DNA from: Faecimorpha sp963627615
GTDB lineage: Bacteria > Bacillota > Clostridia > Lachnospirales > Bianqueaceae
Length of the DNA: 36,271 nt
Assembly (NCBI GenBank): GCA_963627615.1
Contig: CAVGBV010000010.1
Span: 1 to 36,271, forward strand
Reading direction: 5' to 3'
A program made the position numbers and the translations under genes. Shown one piece after another: positions 16,721 to 23,290 of this stretch (position 1 is the stretch's first letter; each line of letters begins with the position of its first letter). The notes beneath the pieces are model-generated. The model searched no databases. It worked only from the letters and a program-made list of their open reading frames with translations, and was not told where the DNA came from.

Positions 16721-17254
16721 TTCTTTACTGGGCGCCGCGATCAGAGAGGTATCCACCAGCTTGGAGGATACACGGTTATCCCGTACCGCCGCTTCAATGG
16801 AAGCCTGTACCGCCGCCACCTCGCCGACAAAAATTACATATCCCTTGCCGCCTAACTGATTGGCCAATCCGATCCGGACTACATTGGACTGTGCTGCCTT
16901 AACACCCTGATCGGCCGCTACCAACGCCGCGGCCGCCGTCCATGTCTCGACGATTCCCATCGCGTTGGCCTCCCGATACGGATAATGGTTGACCAGTGCG
17001 TCAAATACCTGATCATCCGGATTGCCCAGCAAAAAGGTATCCACCACATAGTCGCCGGATAAGCGTTGTGCCTGATCCAGCGCGGCACGCACCGCCGAGA
17101 TACTGCCGCGAATAATAATGATGAACTTTCCGGGGCAGGCCGCCGTGGCTGTCACATACTCCACCGCCGCTGTCTTGGCCAGCTGATCCGCCGCCTCATA
17201 ACCATGAGCGATGCTCTTAAGCTCCATCATCCCCAGGGCGCGATATTCTTCCAT
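16697..17254 (-). CDS. PduT-like tandem-domain BMC-T shell protein with probable Fe-S pore
   Basis: This 185-residue protein has two BMC domains (about residues 6-90 and 97-182), so it forms trimers that fill hexagonal positions in the shell. Similarity to PduT is clear: ELKSIAHGYEAADQL, ACPGKFIIIIRG, and the second-domain start AMGIVETWTAAAALVAADQ. In PduT the cysteine before PGK (Cys38) lies at the trimer axis and binds a 4Fe-4S cluster; Cys40 here is at the same place. A pore cluster would allow electron transfer or Fe-S exchange across the shell. No PduS-like partner is encoded nearby. It is the last gene of the operon, 4 bases after the BMC-P gene; its stop codon touches the mobile-element scar, and no terminator is visible after it. 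Confidence 0.92.
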   Translation of the reverse strand: MEEYRALGMMELKSIAHGYEAADQLAKTAAVEYVTATAACPGKFIIIIRGSISAVRAALDQAQRLSGDYVVDTFLLGNPDDQVFDALVNHYPYREANAMGIVETWTAAAALVAADQGVKAAQSNVVRIGLANQLGGKGYVIFVGEVAAVQASIEAAVRDNRVSSKLVDTSLIAAPSKELWELFYK

Positions 17255-17258
17255 GGTC

Positions 17259-17534
17259 TTACTCCTTTACAAAAATCTCTTCCGGGTTATCCACAATACC
17301 CACAATCGCCGCGTCAATGGAGGCATTCTCCGCGCCGGTCTGTACCCGAGCCGCACTGCCCTGAGCCACCAGCACCAGATCGCCTATACCGGCTCCGGCC
17401 TGATCAACTGCCACCAGACGCTGCGTTCCGCTGCCCATTACCGGCAGTGTTTCTACGATCATAAACTTACTTCCGATCAGATTGGTGTTCTTGCGGGTCG
17501 CCACTACGGTGCCAATTACCTTTGCAATCAGCAT
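17259..17534 (-). CDS. EutN/CcmL-type BMC-P vertex protein
   Basis: This 91-residue single-domain protein caps the vertices of the shell as pentamers. The family signature is complete: MLIAKVIGTVVATRKN, LIGSKFMIVE, VAVDQAGAGIGDLVLVAQGS and the C-terminal DAAIVGIVD. The start at ATG 17534 is preceded by GAAAGAGGTG. A much longer in-frame reading begins within pduL but has no domain support. Shells usually need only 12 pentamers, and a hairpin in the gap after pduL might help keep its level low. Confidence 0.95.
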   Translation of the reverse strand: MLIAKVIGTVVATRKNTNLIGSKFMIVETLPVMGSGTQRLVAVDQAGAGIGDLVLVAQGSAARVQTGAENASIDAAIVGIVDNPEEIFVKE

Positions 17535-17572
17535 ATTTACACCTCTTTCTCCTGTATCATCTAATAAAACAC

Positions 17573-17594
17573 AACCGGCAGGGTCCTGCCGGTT
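17573..17594 (-). terminator. Intra-operon hairpin between pduL and the BMC-P gene
   Basis: AACCGGCAGG and CCTGCCGGTT face each other over two bases (the practical loop is about four), and GTGTTTTATT follows on the minus strand. The stem is strong but the U-tract weak. It could be a partial terminator lowering BMC-P and BMC-T expression, or a processing hairpin. Confidence 0.5.
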
Positions 17595-17601
17595 ATATCT
17601 T

Positions 17602-18264
17602 TTACTCCAGTACCAGAGGCAGCATATCTCCGTTCTTGATTCCAAGTCCATTGGCCTCGTCGGTATCAATATGCATCTCGGTGGTAAAGCTGGGATCCAC
17701 ACGAACCGGCACATTCTCCAGCAGACCGCCGCGGGCGCTGGGCGCCTGAACGCATACCACCTGCTTGTCATGCAATCCAAAGCGGGCCGCTTCTTCCGGG
17801 GACATATGGATATGGCGCTGCGCCACAATACATCCTTCCTTGAGGGTTACCGCCCCCTTGGGTCCTACAATAGTAATCGGCGCGGAACCTTCCAGATCTC
17901 CGGAGAGCCGTACCGGAGCCTTCACGCCCAGTCGGATACAATCCGTTGCGGACACCTCTACCTGCGTCTTTTTCCGCAGAGGGCCCAGAACACGGACGTT
18001 CTCGATCGGACGCAGCTTCAGTCCGATAATCGTTACTGTCTCCTTCGCCGCGTATTGTCCGCCCATCAGCTCCTTAAAAGGAGTCAACTCAGAACCGGGA
18101 CCAAACAGGGTATCCATGTCCGCGCGGCAGAGATGAACGTGTCTTGCGGACACGCCCACCTTGACGCACTTCTCCGGATCTCCCTGCAGCGTCCGGCCCT
18201 GCATCTGCTCCAGAATGAGCTGCGTAATCTCTTGTATTAATTCCTCATTCTGCAAAGTCTTCAC
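17602..18264 (-). CDS. pduL: Phosphate acyltransferase PduL with N-terminal encapsulation peptide
   Basis: This 220-residue enzyme exchanges CoA and phosphate on an acyl group, here presumably lactoyl-CoA to lactoyl-phosphate, recycling CoA inside the shell. PduL-specific zinc ligands are visible: His42 and His44 in SARHVHL, and His151 and His153 in AQRHIHMS. The first 22 residues form an amphipathic helix (EELIQEITQLILEQMQG) joined by a short linker, a typical encapsulation peptide matching those of the other cargo enzymes. The start codon is GTG at 18264 with AGAAGG upstream; no ATG fits. No acyl-phosphate kinase is in the operon, so ATP recovery relies on a gene elsewhere. Confidence 0.95.
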   Translation of the reverse strand: MKTLQNEELIQEITQLILEQMQGRTLQGDPEKCVKVGVSARHVHLCRADMDTLFGPGSELTPFKELMGGQYAAKETVTIIGLKLRPIENVRVLGPLRKKTQVEVSATDCIRLGVKAPVRLSGDLEGSAPITIVGPKGAVTLKEGCIVAQRHIHMSPEEAARFGLHDKQVVCVQAPSARGGLLENVPVRVDPSFTTEMHIDTDEANGLGIKNGDMLPLVLE

Positions 18265-18291
18265 CTGTACCTTCTGTTAAAGATGCGGGGA

Positions 18292-18564
18292 TTACTTCAG
18301 GGTCGGCAGAATCTTCTCTACGTCGCTATGCGGTCTCGGAATTACATGTACCGCGATGATCTCGCCCAGATTCTGAGCCGCGTTGGATCCCGCCTCTGTA
18401 GCAGCCTTAACAGCGCCTACATCGCCGCGGATCATAACGGATACCAGTCCGGATCCGATCTTCTCGGTTCCGATCAGGGTTACGTTTGCAGCCTTAACCA
18501 TTGCATCGGCAGCCTCGATTGCGGCTACCAGACCTCTTGTCTCAATCATTCCCAATGCTTCCAT
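18292..18564 (-). CDS. BMC-H hexameric shell protein, copy 1
   Basis: This 90-residue single BMC domain is of the PduA/PduJ type: ALGMIETRGLVAAIEAADAM, pore loop EKIGSGLVSVMIRG with the usual small GSG, and C-terminal VIPRPHSDVEKILP. Such proteins are the main facet tiles and pass small polar metabolites. An AAGGAGG site precedes the ATG. It is almost identical to the product at 18899-19174: apart from an extra Leu near the N-terminus of that protein, the only differences are the last residues (TLK here, SLD there). Confidence 0.96.
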   Translation of the reverse strand: MEALGMIETRGLVAAIEAADAMVKAANVTLIGTEKIGSGLVSVMIRGDVGAVKAATEAGSNAAQNLGEIIAVHVIPRPHSDVEKILPTLK

Positions 18565-19150
18565 GATGATTTTCCTCCTTAAAACTTAAAATTATACTTA
18601 TGCGCACTGATTTCGATCTGTTTCATGATCTCCGGATGCGGGTTAGCAATCACTGCTTTCGCCGCGACCTTCCGGATGGATTGCTTCTCTGCCGCATCCA
18701 AGGCAGCCTGAACCGCTGACACCTCGCCTTGAATGATGATCGTCACCAACCATCCTCCCAGCTTCTTCTCCCATGTCAGGAATTTGACATCCGCGGTCTT
18801 CAGCATGGTATCCACGGCAGTAAGCGCCGGAACATACCCTTGCAGTTCAAATAAACCGATGGCCTGCATTGACTGCCGCTCCTTTCGTTATCTTATACTC
18901 AGTCCAGAGAGGGCAGAATCTTCTCTACGTCGCTGTGCGGTCTCGGAATTACATGTACCGCGATGATCTCGCCCAGGTTCTGAGCCGCGTTGGATCCCGC
19001 CTCTGTAGCAGCCTTAACAGCGCCTACATCGCCGCGGATCATAACGGATACCAGTCCGGATCCGATCTTCTCGGTTCCGATCAGGGTTACGTTTGCAGCC
19101 TTAACCATTGCATCGGCAGCCTCGATTGCGGCTACCAGACCTCTTGTCTC
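18305..19150. repeat. Direct repeat of 239 bp within the two BMC-H copies
   Basis: Positions 18305-18543 and 18912-19150 align without gaps, and I count two mismatches (237 of 239 identical). They are in direct orientation, 607 bp apart, with the divergent BMC-H gene in between. Recombination between them would delete that middle gene and one copy. Confidence 0.9.
18579..18869 (-). CDS. BMC-H shell protein variant with Trp near the pore
   Basis: This is a 96-residue BMC domain (AIGLFELQGYVPALTAVDTM, IIIQGEVSAVQAALDAAE, VIANPHPEI) clearly divergent from its two flanking copies. Where those have EKIGSGL at the pore, this one has EKKLGGWL, placing a bulky Trp beside the pore Gly. It also carries an extra C-terminal tail (ISAHKYNFKF). 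An AAAGGAG site precedes the ATG. It is probably a minor tile with different permeability or a binding surface for cargo. It lies between two near-identical BMC-H genes, as if one was copied around it. Confidence 0.92.
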   Translation of the reverse strand: MQAIGLFELQGYVPALTAVDTMLKTADVKFLTWEKKLGGWLVTIIIQGEVSAVQAALDAAEKQSIRKVAAKAVIANPHPEIMKQIEISAHKYNFKF

Positions 19151-19174
19151 GATCATTCCAAGTGCTTCTAACAT
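18899..19174 (-). CDS. BMC-H hexameric shell protein, copy 2
   Basis: This 91-residue PduA/PduJ-type shell tile has the same pore loop (EKIGSGLVSV) as copy 1 and differs from it only by an extra Leu after Met1 and the last residues (SLD versus TLK). The gene follows an AAGGAGG site. Two identical-function copies would raise the dose of the main facet protein. The very low number of silent differences suggests recent duplication or ongoing gene conversion. Confidence 0.96.
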   Translation of the reverse strand: MLEALGMIETRGLVAAIEAADAMVKAANVTLIGTEKIGSGLVSVMIRGDVGAVKAATEAGSNAAQNLGEIIAVHVIPRPHSDVEKILPSLD

Positions 19175-19239
19175 TTTAATGTCCTCCTTAAAGGTGATGA
19201 TTTATTATTGTATAGCCTTACCAACGCAAATAATACAGA

Positions 19240-19566
19240 TCAGGTCTCCATGGGCCGGTATTTTCCGAGGCAGCTGATATCCAGCATCTTCTCCGTCTCT
19301 TCATCCGGACGGGCGATGATGTACTTGGAGTATACGCCGCTGACCGTTTTGGCCGCTGCTTCCCCGGCTTCCATCGCAGCCTTGACATCCTCTACCGAAC
19401 CGCGGAACTTGATGGATACCAATAACGGTACCGGAAGTTTATCCGCATTGGCCGGTTTGTTCTTATCCATGGCTCCGATCGTCACATTTCCGGCCTTGCA
19501 GCCCGCGTCCGCCGCGACAAAAGCCGCTGTCAGTCCAAAGACCTCCAAAATTCCAACCGCATCCAT
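19240..19566 (-). CDS. BMC-H shell protein variant with a pore-loop insertion
   Basis: This 108-residue BMC domain (AVGILEVFGLTAAFVAADAG, IKFRGSVEDVKAAMEAG, YIIARPDEETEKM) has about 13 extra residues before the pore strand (MDKNKPANADKLPVP). The canonical GSG pore triplet is replaced by a Pro-Val-Pro segment, so the pore must differ in size and polarity from the main tiles. It also has a short C-terminal extension (SCLGKYRPMET). The start at 19566 has an AGAGG site overlapping the alcohol dehydrogenase stop, 11 bases away. It may gate a bulky substrate such as the sugar phosphate or a cofactor. Confidence 0.92.
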   Translation of the reverse strand: MDAVGILEVFGLTAAFVAADAGCKAGNVTIGAMDKNKPANADKLPVPLLVSIKFRGSVEDVKAAMEAGEAAAKTVSGVYSKYIIARPDEETEKMLDISCLGKYRPMET

Positions 19567-19577
19567 AACAGGCCTCT

Positions 19578-20798
19578 TTACTTAGCAACGTAGGCAATCT
19601 TGATGCCCAGCTGTTTCATATTCACATCCATAGCTTCGTTCATCTGATCCAGCGGGAACTCATGCGTTACCAGCTCTTCGATCGGAAGTCCGATGCCGAC
19701 CGCGCGTCTCAGGAAGTCCATCGTGATCGGATAATCGCTGACCTTATAGGTCCAGGAACCAACCATCGTGATCTCCTTATTGCAGATGTCAAAGTGCGGG
19801 TTGATTGTGCAGCTGCCGTTATCTACAAAGAAACCGATCTCGGCCAGGCCGCCGCCGCGCTTCACAAACTTCCATACATTGGATGCCGCAGAGGGCACGC
19901 CTGTGCACTGGAACGCAAAGTCCGCGCCGCGTCCGCCGGTTACTTCCTTGATCCGACGGGTCTGCTCGTCCAGATCCTTGTAGTTTTTGAAGTTTACGGT
20001 ATACTTGGCGCCAAAACGCTTCGCCATCTGCAGACGCTTCTCATCGCCGTCCACAACCGTGATATTCTCCACACCCATCGTACGGACAACCGCAAGCAGC
20101 ATCAGACCGATGGGGCCGACACCCTGAATCAGCACGTTGGAGTTAAATGTCAGAAGTCCTGTGGACTTGGCACGCTCTACCGCATGAACTACAACCGCCG
20201 CCGGCTCGATCAGAAGGCGGAGCTTCAGGCTCATATCATTCACCTTGAAGAAGGTGGAGCCCGGACGGATTACCAGATAATCTGAGAACCAGCCATTAAA
20301 ATGATAATGATCATCTGCCGGCATCAGTCCGTAGATTCCGGAATGCTCGCACAGGTTGTCGCGATCCCGCATATTCAGGCAGGCATCGCAATGTCCGCAG
20401 GGGATGGTGCAGGTTACGATACGATCGCCCACAGCCAGGGGCTTTCCTGTCGTATCCATTGTGATATTCTTGCCCATCCTAACGATCTGGCCGCTGCCTT
20501 CATGTCCCAGTACAACCGGGATCAAGCCGAAGGGATCATTCTTGTACTCATGGACGTCGGTACCGCAGATACCGCAGCCCTCTACCTTGACCAGCATCTC
20601 GTCATCGCCGATCTCCGGAATATCAAACTCCTTGATCTCGATCTTACGCAGTGCGGTCAGCATCGCTACACGTGCCTTCTTAGGAATTACAAAATTCTGC
20701 GCGGGAGCGGCGGAAGCTGCCGGAGCCTGCTTCTTCTCATTCATCTCCGCCAGGACCTGTGCAACGATCTTCTGAATATTGTCCTGATTCAATTCCAT
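19578..20798 (-). CDS. Zinc-dependent MDR alcohol dehydrogenase with N-terminal encapsulation peptide
   Basis: This 406-residue medium-chain dehydrogenase probably reduces lactaldehyde to 1,2-propanediol and regenerates NAD+ within the compartment. The catalytic zinc site is visible at Cys78 (GCGICGTDVH) and His99-Glu100 (GHEGSG). Structural-zinc cysteines are Cys134, Cys137, Cys140 and Cys150, with a last spacing of nine residues instead of the usual seven. The Rossmann motif is IQGVGPIGLM, and VVDGDEKR ends strand 2 with Asp, favouring NAD(H). Residues 1-20 are an amphipathic helix (NIQKIVAQVLAEMN) followed by an Ala/Pro linker to about residue 36: an encapsulation peptide. Most catabolic BMCs use the iron-dependent PduQ/EutG type for this step, so a tagged zinc MDR enzyme is unusual. 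A GAGAGGAG site precedes the ATG. Confidence 0.93.
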   Translation of the reverse strand: MELNQDNIQKIVAQVLAEMNEKKQAPAASAAPAQNFVIPKKARVAMLTALRKIEIKEFDIPEIGDDEMLVKVEGCGICGTDVHEYKNDPFGLIPVVLGHEGSGQIVRMGKNITMDTTGKPLAVGDRIVTCTIPCGHCDACLNMRDRDNLCEHSGIYGLMPADDHYHFNGWFSDYLVIRPGSTFFKVNDMSLKLRLLIEPAAVVVHAVERAKSTGLLTFNSNVLIQGVGPIGLMLLAVVRTMGVENITVVDGDEKRLQMAKRFGAKYTVNFKNYKDLDEQTRRIKEVTGGRGADFAFQCTGVPSAASNVWKFVKRGGGLAEIGFFVDNGSCTINPHFDICNKEITMVGSWTYKVSDYPITMDFLRRAVGIGLPIEELVTHEFPLDQMNEAMDVNMKQLGIKIAYVAK

Positions 20799-20813
20799 TC
20801 TATTACTCCTCTC

Positions 20814-22220
20814 TTAACGGATACACAGCGCATCTGTCATTACACAGCGGCGCGACTTGGTGAATGTACGAGCGGAAGTCAGTCCCTCACCGGTACGGCT
20901 GGCGATCGTAAATGTCGGGAAGCCCTCGCCTCCGAATCCCAGCGCCGCGTAAGAAGGACCATTCTTAACAAAAATCGCCGTATCCACCATCTGGCCGAAT
21001 TGTGTCAGATGATCTATATTTTTGGAATGCATGTGTGCCGAATGACGGTTTCCATGCTCCAAACGAACACCCATTTCCATAGCCGCCTGTGCGTTCGGCG
21101 CCCGGACAATGCCCAGAATCGGCATCATCAGCTCTGTCTGCACCAGAATATGATCCTCCGGCGCCTCCAGAATAATGCAGCGAACACTCGGATCCGCGTC
21201 AATGCCCAGCGCCCGCAGGAACTTGTAAGCATCCCGGCCGACCCAATCACGGGATACGCTCATCTTGCCCTTCTTATTGGGCACGACAACCATCTCCGCC
21301 AGCTTGGCGATCTTATCCGCATCCTTCAGCAAGTACGCACCGTTGTTGACCATCTCCGCGATCAGCTCATCGGCTACCTTATCTACCACGACAACTTCCT
21401 TCTCCGCAATACAGGGAAGGTTGTTATCCAACGTCGCGCCATTGATGATACTCTCCGCCGCATGAGCGATGTCCGCCGTCTCATCTACGACTACCGGAGG
21501 ATTGCCCGCTCCCGCGCCAATAGCCCGCTTGCCCGTAGACAGCACCGCTGTAACTACGCCGGGACCGCCGGTCGCTACCAGCAGAGGAATCTCTCTGCTC
21601 TTATACATGATATCTGCCGTAGCCAGCGTCGGCTTTTTGACGGTCGTCGCGATGTTAGCCGGTCCGCCCGCCATGATGGATGCCTTGTTGACCAGCGATA
21701 CCGCGAAGCTTGCGACTCCGTTGGCCGAAGGATGATTGTTAAACACAACCGTATTGCCCGCCGCCAGCATACCGATGGAATTGCACAATACCGTCTCACT
21801 GGGGTTGGTAGACGGCGTAATCGCGCCGATGACTCCAAAGGGTCCCTGCTCTACCAGTGTCAATCCCCGATCTCCGGACCAGGCAATGGTCGTCAGATCC
21901 TCCGTACCGGGAGTCTTCTCCGCAACCAGACGGTGCTTGATGATTTTGTGGCCGACATTACCCATCTTGGTTTCCGCCACACCCATCTCTGCCAGAGGCT
22001 GAAGATTTTCCAATGTCAATTGACGGATATTGGAAATAATCTTTTCACGGAACTCCAGAGGCATTCTCCGGATCTCCTTCTGCGCTCTTGCCGCTGCAGC
22101 GATTGCCTCTTCCATGGTATCATAGATACCCGTCTCCTCCTGTTCAGAGGGACGCAGGCCATTCATCTGCGACAGTACGGAACGTACAATTTCCTGTAAT
22201 TCCTGTTCTGTTACCGCCAA
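20814..22220 (-). CDS. CoA-acylating aldehyde dehydrogenase (PduP-like) with N-terminal encapsulation peptide
   Basis: This 468-residue enzyme oxidises an aldehyde, here presumably lactaldehyde, to its acyl-CoA with NAD+. The PduP/EutE lineage is shown by the length, GPFGVIGAITPSTNPSETV, the cofactor region ATGGPGVVTAVLSTGKRAI, and catalytic Cys270 in DNNLPCIAEKEV. The C-terminal SYAALGFGGEGFPTFTIASR is also characteristic. Residues 1-20 form the amphipathic helix LQEIVRSVLSQMNG, separated by a linker to about residue 32: an encapsulation peptide. The start codon is TTG at 22220, supported by GGAGGTG six bases upstream. It is encoded between the PduO-like protein and the alcohol dehydrogenase, its redox partner. 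Confidence 0.95.
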   Translation of the reverse strand: MAVTEQELQEIVRSVLSQMNGLRPSEQEETGIYDTMEEAIAAAARAQKEIRRMPLEFREKIISNIRQLTLENLQPLAEMGVAETKMGNVGHKIIKHRLVAEKTPGTEDLTTIAWSGDRGLTLVEQGPFGVIGAITPSTNPSETVLCNSIGMLAAGNTVVFNNHPSANGVASFAVSLVNKASIMAGGPANIATTVKKPTLATADIMYKSREIPLLVATGGPGVVTAVLSTGKRAIGAGAGNPPVVVDETADIAHAAESIINGATLDNNLPCIAEKEVVVVDKVADELIAEMVNNGAYLLKDADKIAKLAEMVVVPNKKGKMSVSRDWVGRDAYKFLRALGIDADPSVRCIILEAPEDHILVQTELMMPILGIVRAPNAQAAMEMGVRLEHGNRHSAHMHSKNIDHLTQFGQMVDTAIFVKNGPSYAALGFGGEGFPTFTIASRTGEGLTSARTFTKSRRCVMTDALCIR

Positions 22221-22246
22221 GATTACACCTCCAATTCTATACTTAT

Positions 22247-23242
22247 TTATCGGCTCTGCATGCGCAGGAACAGCTCCTCGCCTACATCGCCCATCATTGT
22301 ATCAATCTCTGCGGTGGAGCCGCTGACTCCCAGTCCGCCCAGAATGTTGCCCTCACGGTCACGCAGGGTCACTCCGCCGCCGAAGATCACTATCCTCCCC
22401 TGATTGGTATGCTGCAGCCCATACAGGCTTCCGCCCGGTGCGCACAGCTTGGCCAATTCCTTGGTGGACATCTTCAGCGATACCGCCGTAAACGCTTTAT
22501 TCACCGCGATATCATAACTTGCAATAAACGCTTCGTCCATTACATGGACCGCTACAGGCCGGCCTTCTTTGTCGCATACCGCGATGACCAGCTGCAGTCC
22601 CCTGCGCTGGGCCTCATCCTCCAATGCCTGCATAAACCGCTTGACATTGGACAGGAACATGGGATTCACCGCATTCAACTCCTTTAACCGGGCTGTTCCG
22701 GATGCAGCGGAGGGACTCTCCTGCCGCACAGCGTCCAGATATCTGGCTGCCGCCCATAGATAATCCGATAACCGATTCAGATACCTGCGATGGAGCGCCG
22801 ACTCTCTGGAACCTACTGCCAAATCCGCCCTCGCATAGATCCGCTCCGCTCTCCGTGCGGATGTCCTTGCCACCTCCATAAGAGCCGCTGTCCGGCATCT
22901 CGTGGCAATCGCGTACAGATCAAAACCATCGTAATAGGGTTCGAAGCGATCGATACCGTTCTCCAGCTCCGTCACCGCGTCCTCGCCCAATGTGATCCGT
23001 TCGGTACTATCCTTATGCAGATACCGGAGAATCTGCGTAAGCTGCGTCTGTATCCGAAGCAGCTCCTTCCGAAGCTCCTCCTCCGAAGATACGGTGAAGG
23101 CCCGAGCCGCTCCGATGTTGCTGATGACTTCTTCAATGACACCGATCAATTCGATCTGACTGTTCGTCTTGGGCACTCGGCGTCCTCCGCCCAGCCCTGT
23201 CTGACCGCTGTCCCCCTTACGGGTATAGATCTTATCCTGCGT
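22247..23242 (-). CDS. pduO: PduO-like protein (adenosyltransferase plus GlcG/HbpS domain) with a defective or ACG start
   Basis: The encoded protein has an N-terminal PduO-type ATP:cob(I)alamin adenosyltransferase domain (about residues 1-180) and a C-terminal PduO/GlcG domain (LQLVIAVCDKEGRPVAVHVM, GGGVTLRDREGNILGGLGVS). The ATP-binding motif IYTRKGDSGQTGLGGG is fully encoded, but its frame holds no ATG, GTG or TTG after an in-frame TGA at 23251-23249. The best fit is ACG at 23242, giving MQDKIYTRKGD with AGGTGAG in front, as if an ATG had mutated. An in-frame ATG at 23263 would stop after four codons. The first usual start, GTG 23176, yields 309 residues without the ATP motif. It may be a rare ACG start, a sequencing error, or a degrading gene. 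No B12-dependent enzyme is encoded in the operon. Confidence 0.75.
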   Translation of the reverse strand, partial: TQDKIYTRKGDSGQTGLGGGRRVPKTNSQIELIGVIEEVISNIGAARAFTVSSEEELRKELLRIQTQLTQILRYLHKDSTERITLGEDAVTELENGIDRFEPYYDGFDLYAIATRCRTAALMEVARTSARRAERIYARADLAVGSRESALHRRYLNRLSDYLWAAARYLDAVRQESPSAASGTARLKELNAVNPMFLSNVKRFMQALEDEAQRRGLQLVIAVCDKEGRPVAVHVMDEAFIASYDIAVNKAFTAVSLKMSTKELAKLCAPGGSLYGLQHTNQGRIVIFGGGVTLRDREGNILGGLGVSGSTAEIDTMMGDVGEELFLRMQSR

Positions 23243-23290
23243 GGCCTCTCACCTGCCTTCCATGAAGCCTTGTACTCTGAAAAGGCCGGA

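Noticed and set aside
17259..17828. A long reading of the BMC-P gene from 17828.
   Set aside because: The extension lies inside pduL in another frame. The EutN/CcmL domain begins at ATG 17534 behind its own ribosome-binding site.
18292..19174. The repeated BMC-H segments considered as a CRISPR-like or satellite repeat.
   Set aside because: Both copies are full coding genes with ribosome-binding sites; there are only two units of 239 bp.
20301..22199. A 632-codon open frame on the plus strand opposite the alcohol and aldehyde dehydrogenase genes.
   Set aside because: It is antisense to two genes with intact catalytic motifs, has no ribosome-binding site, and its Arg/His/Leu-rich product has no recognisable fold. 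It reflects codon bias of the real genes.
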